This document shows, piece after piece, positions 15,736 to 22,571 of a stretch of 35,107 bases of DNA. Source of the DNA: Bacteroidia bacterium (GTDB taxonomy: Bacteria; Bacteroidota; Bacteroidia; Bacteroidales; JAPLDU01); the NCBI GenBank assembly GCA_026391255.1, contig JAPLDU010000077.1:1-35107 (forward strand), given 5' to 3'. The translations under genes and the position numbers were made by a program. Positions within the stretch are counted from its first letter, which is position 1. The number at the start of each line of letters is the position of its first letter. Below the pieces are notes generated by a model. That model saw nothing but the letters and a program-made list of their open reading frames with translations. It was not told the DNA's origin and made no database searches.

Positions 15736-16491
15736 TTGAAACTATACTGTGTACTGATCAGATTAGGTATAGGATATATTCTTTGTATTATCACAGGTGT
15801 TATTTCACAAAAAGATTTTACTGTTTTTTTGCAGGCTCCATGGTTCTCCCTGCCTGGTAAAGGAACACAATTGCTGAAATATAAATTTGATTGGGGATTA
15901 GTGCTTCCGTTTATGGTCGTTTCACTTTGCCAGTGTCTTAAATCGTTCGGCAACCTGATCACCTGTCAGAAAATTAATGATGAAAAATGGAGCGGCCCTG
16001 ATATGAATAATATCGGGAAAGGTTTATTAGCAAGCGGTATGAGTGTGACTATGAGTGGTCTTCTTGGTGGAATGGCAACAGATACTTCGGCCAGCAATGT
16101 CGGACTTTCGGCAGCCACATCTGCTACCAGCCGGATTATTGGAATATATGCAGGATTTATTTTTGTCTGCCTGGGATTTTTACCAAAACTCACAGCGATA
16201 TTCTCTATCATGCCCGAGCCAATTATGGGTGCTATAATCATCTTTGTTACCTGCTTCATGATCATTCAGGGCATTCAGATACTTATTGGCAGCCATATGA
16301 ACACAAGAAAGATTTTCATTATTGGTATATCCTTTGTTTTCGGGCTAAGTGCGATCATTCTTCCTGACCTCTATTCACGCATCCCATCCTGGCTGAGCCC
16401 AATATTCTCTTCATCCCTTGCTTTGTCAACCCTCCTTGCCATTTTACTGAATCAAATTTTTAATATCGGCACAAAAAATAATAACAAATAA
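15736..16491 (+). CDS. NCS2 uracil/xanthine permease, C-terminal part after the in-frame TGA
   Basis: Same reading frame as 15160-15723, separated only by the TGA and a few codons. The TTG at 15736 is merely the first possible start. It contains the second half of an NCS2 permease: helices such as LRLGIGYILCIITGVI and WGLVLPFMVVSLCQCLKS, the GGMATDTSASNVGLSAAT segment that matches the conserved substrate-site region of the family, and MPEPIMGAIIIFVTCFM. No independent ribosome-binding site is seen. Preservation of every downstream family motif suggests that the stop is recent, or is a sequence error, or is read through. Confidence 0.82.
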   Translation: MKLYCVLIRLGIGYILCIITGVISQKDFTVFLQAPWFSLPGKGTQLLKYKFDWGLVLPFMVVSLCQCLKSFGNLITCQKINDEKWSGPDMNNIGKGLLASGMSVTMSGLLGGMATDTSASNVGLSAATSATSRIIGIYAGFIFVCLGFLPKLTAIFSIMPEPIMGAIIIFVTCFMIIQGIQILIGSHMNTRKIFIIGISFVFGLSAIILPDLYSRIPSWLSPIFSSSLALSTLLAILLNQIFNIGTKNNNK

Positions 16492-16553
16492 CAAAGAAAA
16501 ACAGGAAGGGGAAATTTTCATTAATTATTTTTCTTTATGTAAAATCAAAAAGA

Positions 16554-18383
16554 ATGAAAAAACCAATTTACTCTTTGACAATTATTCTGGTATTATTTTA
16601 CACATTAATAATTGATCATTGTTTGTGCCAGCGTGTTAAAACTGATTGGCCGGGAGTCGCATCATATTCAATTGCATCTGGAGGTAAGACAGAATCTAAG
16701 AAGACTAAAGGTGTTTTTCATACTGCCAAAAGCGGACCTGTTATTACAAATCTGACCTACGACAGCATTAAGCAAACCAGTGTTACTATGTTTTGGACAA
16801 CGGAATCACCTGCAGATTCCAAAATAAAATATATGGTTTCGGATTCAAATTACCAGGCTCTGATTTTTACCGATTCAATTTATTATTCAACTGCGGTGAC
16901 AAATCATGTTGTTCTCATCAGCAACCTTCAACCGGCAATGATTTACAAATACAATGTTATTTCTCACAACGACGGCGGAACGGCTGTAGATTCCGGTTAC
17001 TTTGTAACACAATCTTTATCCACCGGACAAATTCAGGTTTATTTTAACCATACTGTTGATACCACAGTCAGCACAGGAGAAAACGCAAATGGCAGCCAGA
17101 ATTTTGATGACCTGTTCGTAAACCAGATTGACAGCGCAAAGTTCAGCATAGATATTACATTATGGGATTTTGAATATTATACTTCAATTTCCAACGCATT
17201 GATCAATGCAAAAAACCGGGGAGTCAAGATCAGGTTTATTTATAATCATACTGCCAATACTCCCCTGATTAATTCACTTCTTGCCAACGGTATACCTGTT
17301 CTTAAAAGAAATTTTGATACTACTTATTCAATGCATAATAAATTCCTGATTTTTGATTACAGGTATAATAACAATGCGGACAAAAAATACTTATGGACAG
17401 GTTCCACTAATGTGTCTCATCCACAGTTTCATTCTGATAAAAACAACATTATTATCATACAGGATGAATCTCTTTGTGCAATATACACCAGGGAGTTTGA
17501 AGAAATGTGGGGGTCGCATACGGACATGCCCGATGCATCAAGAGCAAGATTCGGAACTCAAAAAGTGGATAATGTTCCTCATATTCTTAATGTTGCAGGA
17601 ACAAGAATGGAAGTCTATTTTGCTCCTTCCGACAGCGTTTCGGTTTTTTTAAGAAAAATTATTCTTACAAAGCCTACTCACAGTTTATTCTTCTGTATGT
17701 TGAAATTTGAGTTGCCCGCCATTGAAGATGCACTTCACACTATTTTTAATGAAGGTATTCTTATTAGGGGCGTGTTCGATTCAACAAATGCTTTTCTGTC
17801 AAATAGTGCCTATCCCCGTATGAAGGGTCTGGCGGTATTAAATACCTGGAATCCTCATGCCGATGTCTATCTCGACACACTCTCAGGATTAATTCATCAC
17901 AAGTACATGATTATTGATGCAGATACACCGGGAGGAAATCAAATTACCTCTACCGGTTCATTCAATTGGGAAACACCCGCTGAGACAGGGAATGACGAAA
18001 ATTCACTAACTATATTCGATGCAAGAGTGACTAACCTTTATTTCCAGGAATTCTATCAGCGTTACACAGAGTCAGGAGGAGAATTATTTGTAATACACAA
18101 AATAAACGAAGCAATGCCATCGCAATCTTCGCTGGATCAGAATTACCCGAACCCATTTAATCATCTGACAAACATAAAATTTATTATTTCAAAATTGAGC
18201 GATGTAAAACTTGTTGTTTATGATATAAATGGACGAGAAGTTCTAACACTTATTAATAATACAATGGAACCAGGAACCTATGAATCAACGGTCGATGGAA
18301 TATCATTAAAAAGCGGGGTATATTTCTATAAATTATCTTCGGGCGTTTATTCTGAAACCAAAAGAATGATGTTTGTAAAATAA
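16554..18383 (+). CDS. Secreted phospholipase-D-like protein with T9SS sorting domain
   Basis: 609 residues. Signal peptide (about 1-25). A fibronectin-III-like domain (about 60-152; PVITNLTYDSIKQTSVTMFW, then LQPAMIYKYNVIS) resembles those preceding secreted phosphoesterases. Two PLD HKD motifs follow: His261-Lys263-Asp268 in MHNKFLIFDYR, and His448-Lys450-Asp455 in HHKYMIIDA, each with a following strand and S/N residues (TGSTNVS, TGSFNWE). The C-terminal 80 residues are a type A T9SS sorting domain (NYPNPFN, then YDINGREV, ending KRMMFVK). Both HKD sites intact predicts a phosphodiesterase active on phospholipid or nucleic acid, delivered to the cell surface by the type IX system. The substrate is unknown. 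Confidence 0.9.
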   Translation: MKKPIYSLTIILVLFYTLIIDHCLCQRVKTDWPGVASYSIASGGKTESKKTKGVFHTAKSGPVITNLTYDSIKQTSVTMFWTTESPADSKIKYMVSDSNYQALIFTDSIYYSTAVTNHVVLISNLQPAMIYKYNVISHNDGGTAVDSGYFVTQSLSTGQIQVYFNHTVDTTVSTGENANGSQNFDDLFVNQIDSAKFSIDITLWDFEYYTSISNALINAKNRGVKIRFIYNHTANTPLINSLLANGIPVLKRNFDTTYSMHNKFLIFDYRYNNNADKKYLWTGSTNVSHPQFHSDKNNIIIIQDESLCAIYTREFEEMWGSHTDMPDASRARFGTQKVDNVPHILNVAGTRMEVYFAPSDSVSVFLRKIILTKPTHSLFFCMLKFELPAIEDALHTIFNEGILIRGVFDSTNAFLSNSAYPRMKGLAVLNTWNPHADVYLDTLSGLIHHKYMIIDADTPGGNQITSTGSFNWETPAETGNDENSLTIFDARVTNLYFQEFYQRYTESGGELFVIHKINEAMPSQSSLDQNYPNPFNHLTNIKFIISKLSDVKLVVYDINGREVLTLINNTMEPGTYESTVDGISLKSGVYFYKLSSGVYSETKRMMFVK

Positions 18384-18539
18384 CTGATTTGTATCTGTCT
18401 AAAGCGATCTCACAAACACCTATAAAATAAAAAATGTTATGAGTAATCCTTGTTCTTAAATCATTATCATTGACTATAAAGACAGACTAATTAATAAACC
18501 CCCAAAACTATTTTTCTTTATACAATCTTGAAATAACTA

Positions 18540-18563
18540 TATCTTTGAAAAAAGTTAAAGGAG
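18540..18563 (+). promoter_or_regulatory. Candidate -7 element and Shine-Dalgarno upstream of PI-PLC gene
   Basis: TATCTTTG (18540-18547) fits TAnnTTTG. AAAGGAG at 18557-18563 is a strong Shine-Dalgarno match eight bases before ATG 18571, unusual in Bacteroidota, where most genes lack one. If the -7 element is used, the leader would be short (about 15-20 bases). No clear -33 box is seen. Confidence 0.35.
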
Positions 18564-18570
18564 AAATAAA

Positions 18571-19572
18571 ATGAAAACAACTATAATTTTTGTTTTTTTT
18601 ATTGCCTATATTTTTTCTGGTTCCCTTATTATTGTTTCCTGTAAAAAAGATACTTATAATTCATCGAACATGCATATCGGAGCGGAACCACCTGGTCCTG
18701 ACAGAGCCATACCATATTCAAATAGTGATTGGATGGCAGATATTGATGACAATAAATATTTGTCGGAGATAACAATTCCGGGAACTCATGATGCAGGCGC
18801 AGACCTTCATTCATCAGAGCAGGGAGTAGAATCTTTCATAACTATAGCTCAGGATTTCCGCATCTCAAATCAACTCGAGTTGGGTGTAAGATGGTTTGAT
18901 ATTCGTCTTAATGATAATGATGGAGTTATGACTGTTTATCACGGTTCCTATTACCTTCACAAAAATTTCAATGATCTGATTCTTCCAACTCTTGATTTTT
19001 TAAATAATCATCCAACAGAAGTAGTGGTTTTTATGATTAAACAGGAACATTCCTCAAGAGGTGACGATGCCTTTGCAAATGTAGTTTTGGGCTATCTTAA
19101 TTGGTCTTATCCAGGTAGATTTTGGATGGGTGATTATATACCTCAGATTGGTGAGGTAAGAGGTCAAATCGTTATTACACGACAATTTGAAGGTACCCAC
19201 GGCTATGCAATGGGCGTCCCTTTAATGTGGAACGATAACACTTCGGGCAGTTTTGGTAGTTCTGATAACGGAACCTACCTTTACGTTCAGGACCATTATT
19301 CGTTAAATTCGGTTGGATTATTGACTAAGGTTGCTCAGATTGAGGATTGCATAACAAAGGCACACAATGAACCTTATCCATATAGATGTTACTACCTTAA
19401 CTTCACCAGTGGTGAAGCAGACGCTGACTCTTGGGCACTTGAAGATATTGCGGCATATATCAATCCAAAAATAAATACTTTTTTGCTTTCGGGTAATAAT
19501 TGGCATAATTGCGTATCATGGTCAATTTTGCCGGTGGATCAGATGATGGCGAAGTTAGTCAGGAATTGGTAG
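18571..19572 (+). CDS. PI-PLC X-domain lipoprotein, 5' part of a frameshifted PLC-FISUMP gene
   Basis: A lipoprotein signal with lipobox LIIVSC (Cys24) leads to a phosphatidylinositol-specific phospholipase C X domain. The first catalytic region is ITIPGTHDAG (His73, Asp74), then RWFDIRLN (108-114), and the second catalytic His is in VYHGSYYLHKNF (His124). Bacterial PI-PLC enzymes cleave the phosphodiester of inositol phospholipids or related lipids. The frame ends at a stop after LVRNW, but the expected last strand of the barrel (LRIMVNFAGG) is in the next frame at 19509. Adding one T at about 19509 (aattg to aatttg) joins both frames as WHN-LRIMVNF. The intended product would then run to 20171 (about 533 residues) and carry a C-terminal FISUMP domain. 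Confidence 0.85.
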   Translation: MKTTIIFVFFIAYIFSGSLIIVSCKKDTYNSSNMHIGAEPPGPDRAIPYSNSDWMADIDDNKYLSEITIPGTHDAGADLHSSEQGVESFITIAQDFRISNQLELGVRWFDIRLNDNDGVMTVYHGSYYLHKNFNDLILPTLDFLNNHPTEVVVFMIKQEHSSRGDDAFANVVLGYLNWSYPGRFWMGDYIPQIGEVRGQIVITRQFEGTHGYAMGVPLMWNDNTSGSFGSSDNGTYLYVQDHYSLNSVGLLTKVAQIEDCITKAHNEPYPYRCYYLNFTSGEADADSWALEDIAAYINPKINTFLLSGNNWHNCVSWSILPVDQMMAKLVRNW

Positions 19573-20171
19573 AGACTATTGTAAATTGTAATGATTTTAC
19601 TCCTGCTACCGTTACAATTGGAACACAGGTTTGGATGAAATATAATCTTCATGTCAGAAAATACCGCAATGGCGACAACATTCCAAATGTAACGGATGGA
19701 ACAACATGGAGTAATCTTACAACAGGTGCTAACTGTTATTATAATAATGATGTAAGTCATACAGTGTCCGATGGCCTTCTGTATAATTGGTACGCAGTGA
19801 ATGACATAAGAGGATTGGCTCCTGCAGGATTTCATGTGGCAAGCGATGCAGAGTGGACAACACTTATAAACTATTTGGGTGGCACAGGTGTTGCCGGAGG
19901 CAAACTTAAAGTAACAGGCACAGACCATTGGAGTAACCCTAATACAGGAGCTACGAATGAAAGCGGCTTTTCTGCCTATCCTGCAGGATGGCGTTGGGCA
20001 TCTGGAACATTTGCTAGAGTTAACCTTACAGGTGACTGGTGGACTTCTTCACAGTACAATACAAGTAACTCTTTGGACTATTTCATTCATAATGATGACG
20101 CTTCAATTTTCAATGAAAACTCAAATAAAACCTGCGGATATTCTGTTCGTTGTGTAAAAGACTCAAAGTAA
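19509..20171 (+). CDS. FISUMP domain region, 3' part of the frameshifted PLC gene
   Basis: 220 residues read from TTG 19509, overlapping the upstream frame by 64 bases. The first 25 residues (LRIMVNFAGGSDDGEVSQEL) look like the last beta-strand and helix of the PI-PLC barrel, not a protein start, and no signal peptide is present. The rest is the Fibrobacter-succinogenes-type paralogous domain: VTIGTQVWMKYNL, LYNWYAVND, GLAPAGFHVASDAEW, WWTSSQYN, and the final GYSVRCVKDSK. FISUMP domains are found in secreted or lipoprotein-anchored proteins of Bacteroidota and Fibrobacter; their function is not well known, possibly binding. A frameshift of the same gene is the simplest reading; an independent cytoplasmic FISUMP protein would be odd. 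Confidence 0.8.
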   Translation: MRIMVNFAGGSDDGEVSQELVETIVNCNDFTPATVTIGTQVWMKYNLHVRKYRNGDNIPNVTDGTTWSNLTTGANCYYNNDVSHTVSDGLLYNWYAVNDIRGLAPAGFHVASDAEWTTLINYLGGTGVAGGKLKVTGTDHWSNPNTGATNESGFSAYPAGWRWASGTFARVNLTGDWWTSSQYNTSNSLDYFIHNDDASIFNENSNKTCGYSVRCVKDSK

Positions 20172-20224
20172 ACGCCTTGAATTTTATAATAATATCAAAT
20201 TAATCAATTTAAAAATAAGTACTT

Positions 20225-21049
20225 ATGAAAAAAAATATAATAATAGTACTCATGATTTTTTTAGCATGTCTGTTGACTGACAGGATTTATTCACAAGGTG
20301 CTTATGTGAACATTAATGCCGGATATGGAATTAATATGAGTTCACAAAACATAAAATATTTCGATTTATATAATTATAATTATGGTACTAATTCATCAAC
20401 CTATCAGCAGGTAAATGCATCATTAGGTAAAGGATTTACTTGTGAAGGAACTTTTGGTTATATGTTTAATAAATACATCGGAGCCGAATTGGGTGTTTCT
20501 TATTTGTCAGGAGCCAAAACAAAAGCAACTCAAACATATCAGGATGAAACGGATGTTTACTGTTTATCATCAAATATGTTAAGAATTAATCCATCTATTG
20601 TTATCGCTTGTAATTTTGATAAAATAAATCCTTATGCTAAATTCGGATTAGTGCTCGGCTGTGGCTCTATATTTTATGATAATAACAATACTGATAGTAC
20701 TGGAGATGTATCAGTGTTAAAAGAGAAATTATACGGGGGATATGCATTGGGATTATCTTCTGCAGTAGGAATAACATATAAACTCTGTAATAAAATATCA
20801 TTATTTGCCGAAATAAACATGGTTAACTTATCTTATTCACCAACTAAAGGAAAAGTTACACAAAGTACTGATAATGGTGTTGACAATTTACCGAATATGA
20901 CGACATATCAAAAGGAAATAGAATTTGTTGACAGTTATACTAATAGTTCTAACACACCACCAGATGTTAAAAGTCCAAATCATGTATTAAAACAATATTT
21001 CCCATTTGGCAGTTTTGGTGCTACTTTAGGATTGAGAATTAACTTTTAG
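20225..21049 (+). CDS. Outer-membrane beta-barrel protein
   Basis: A 274-residue protein with a signal peptide (hydrophobic 3-18, cleavage near IYSQG). It has an OMP_b-brl-like pattern: YVNINAGYGIN at the mature N-terminus, GYMFNKYIGAELGVSYLSG, INPYAKFGLVLGCG, and a C-terminal strand GATLGLRINF ending in phenylalanine. The extracellular-loop regions are rich in Asn, Tyr and Ser. The DNA here seems more AT-rich than the LuxC and PLD regions. It stands 53 bases after the FISUMP stop. No specific function can be given. Confidence 0.75.
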   Translation: MKKNIIIVLMIFLACLLTDRIYSQGAYVNINAGYGINMSSQNIKYFDLYNYNYGTNSSTYQQVNASLGKGFTCEGTFGYMFNKYIGAELGVSYLSGAKTKATQTYQDETDVYCLSSNMLRINPSIVIACNFDKINPYAKFGLVLGCGSIFYDNNNTDSTGDVSVLKEKLYGGYALGLSSAVGITYKLCNKISLFAEINMVNLSYSPTKGKVTQSTDNGVDNLPNMTTYQKEIEFVDSYTNSSNTPPDVKSPNHVLKQYFPFGSFGATLGLRINF

Positions 21050-21112
21050 ACAATTATTAAATTTATGTTAGTAAATCTTCATGTTTTTTAATTAGTATTT
21101 TCATTTACCATT

Positions 21113-22015
21113 GTGGTATCAATGTGTTTGCTGCTTCGTAAATATTCAATTATTAGGGAAGAAGACGGAAATGTATTTGCAAGACTGATGACACAGGCAG
21201 TGCTTCCGGCGGTCATTTTCTTTCAATTATCTGCTATTCCATTAAAAGGAAGTCAGTTTTTAATGGTGCTTGCAATGATAATTACCGGGCTTATATCAAT
21301 GTCCCTGGCATTGTTGGCAAGTCGTTTGCTAAAATTGTCCAAAGCAAAAACCGGGGCATTAATGCTTACTTCATCCTTTGGTTCCTCTGCCATTCTTGGT
21401 TATCCGTTTATCATTTTTGCTTTTCCGAATAATCCCGAAGCAATTTCGGATGCTGTTCTTTTAAGTGAACTGGGAGTTGGCTTACCTATGTTTATTCTCG
21501 GTCCTGCAGTTGCTATGTATTATGGCGACAGAAAAGAGAATTTTATTATGAAAAAAGGTTTTTCTTTGTCTTATTTCCGTTCTCCTATTTTCATTGCAGT
21601 TCTTGCAGGTATTGCAGTTTCATTTATTCCTGTTAACAGGGACAGCAGTTTTATTGCTCCTTTTATCGAATCATTTAAAATGATTAACGGAGCTATGGCA
21701 ATATTAGCTTGTCTCATTTTATCGCTGCAAATAAAATTTAAATCATTAAAAGGTATATTGCCATTGTTTTTTATTTCAGCAATACTGCAAATGTGGTTTC
21801 AGCCTTTCATTTCCCATACACAAGCTTCCTGGTATCATTTATCAACCATACAAAGCCAGATTTTAGTTTTAATCAGCTCGATGCCTTCAGCTATACTTGG
21901 TCCTATTTTTGCAAAACGATACAATTGTGCCCCTGAAACGGCTTCTGCACTGGTTTTGTCACATATAATTGTTTGTATTGTAATGATCCCGGTGGTTTTT
22001 TATTTCATGGGATAA
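21113..22015 (+). CDS. AEC-family (auxin-efflux-carrier-like) transporter, N-terminus probably damaged
   Basis: About 300 residues, ten or so hydrophobic helices, matching the AEC family: REEDGNVFARLMTQAVLPAV near the start, then the polar segment SSFGSSAILGYPF and the final SHIIVCIVMIPVVFY. AEC carriers export or import organic anions such as malate; the substrate here is unknown. The start is doubtful: GTG 21113 or ATG 21122 would leave only half of the first helix. In-frame codons upstream (LVFSFTIVV) continue the helix but have no start before a stop at 21089. One added base near 21088 would connect ATG 21081 (MFF) to this frame and restore a full first helix, so a third one-base deletion in this window is likely. 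Confidence 0.8.
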   Translation: MVSMCLLLRKYSIIREEDGNVFARLMTQAVLPAVIFFQLSAIPLKGSQFLMVLAMIITGLISMSLALLASRLLKLSKAKTGALMLTSSFGSSAILGYPFIIFAFPNNPEAISDAVLLSELGVGLPMFILGPAVAMYYGDRKENFIMKKGFSLSYFRSPIFIAVLAGIAVSFIPVNRDSSFIAPFIESFKMINGAMAILACLILSLQIKFKSLKGILPLFFISAILQMWFQPFISHTQASWYHLSTIQSQILVLISSMPSAILGPIFAKRYNCAPETASALVLSHIIVCIVMIPVVFYFMG

Positions 22016-22052
22016 ACGGATAATTTGACGATGAATAAAAAGGATAAATAAA

Positions 22053-22424
22053 ATGAAACAGTTATTTTTAGCATTTACGATCGTAATCAGTTTAGTTGTA
22101 ATTTCCTGTAATCAGGTAAAAAATAAGAAAGTGGAAAAGACAGGTTTGCAAACCGAGACAACTGAACATAATAATTCAAAACAGACTGTTGCAGACAAAA
22201 TTTTAACTTCTGAAATAACAAATAAAGAAGGTGATAAATTAGATGTCACTTTTAATAATACAAATAAAACAGCTACATTAAACTTTAAGGGTGAAACAAT
22301 AGAAATGATACAAGACACAATGGGTTCAGGCATTAAATACAGCAATAAAAATTATGAATTTTCAGAATGGCACGGTAAAACTGAATTGAAAAAAGATGGA
22401 AAAATCATTTTAAAAAAATATTGA
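22053..22424 (+). CDS. MliC-like lipoprotein (putative lysozyme inhibitor)
   Basis: A 123-residue lipoprotein: hydrophobic signal, lipobox VVISC (Cys19), a Lys/Thr/Asn-rich linker, then a small beta-barrel-like domain of about 70 residues. Its pattern GDKLDVTFNNTNKTATLNF … MGSGIKYSNKNYEFSEW … TELKKDG follows the MliC/PliC family of periplasmic lysozyme inhibitors, including the GSG-x-x-YS segment that inserts into the lysozyme active site. The usual disulfide cysteines are missing in this copy, so the call is moderate. It would act at the periplasmic or outer-membrane face. It lies 37 bases after the AEC carrier and may be co-transcribed. Confidence 0.6.
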   Translation: MKQLFLAFTIVISLVVISCNQVKNKKVEKTGLQTETTEHNNSKQTVADKILTSEITNKEGDKLDVTFNNTNKTATLNFKGETIEMIQDTMGSGIKYSNKNYEFSEWHGKTELKKDGKIILKKY

Positions 22425-22503
22425 TATTATTTTAAATCGAAATTAATATATTACATGAAATTTTTTATCATACTAAATATCATCTGGTCGTATTATAAAA
22501 TCG

Positions 22504-22560
22504 TCCGCTTCACCGGATTCGTAATTCGTAATTCTAAAATTAAAAATGACTCTTCAAAAA
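22504..22560 (+). repeat. TCCGYTTCACCGGA-type intergenic repeat, copy 1
   Basis: The word tccgcttcaccgga (22504-22517) is followed by tandem attcgtaattcgtaattc. A near-identical word, tccgtttcaccgga, occurs at 27419-27432, and a shorter tttcaccgga at 27496-27505. All are in gaps next to the second signalling block. They are probably parts of one dispersed intergenic repeat. Confidence 0.55.
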
Positions 22561-22571
22561 TTAAATGACTT

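Noticed and set aside
15160-16491. TGA read as Trp or selenocysteine
   Set aside because: The LuxC fusion gene ends normally at TGA, so TGA is a stop here. No selenocysteine-insertion-like hairpin is evident and permeases of this family are not selenoproteins.
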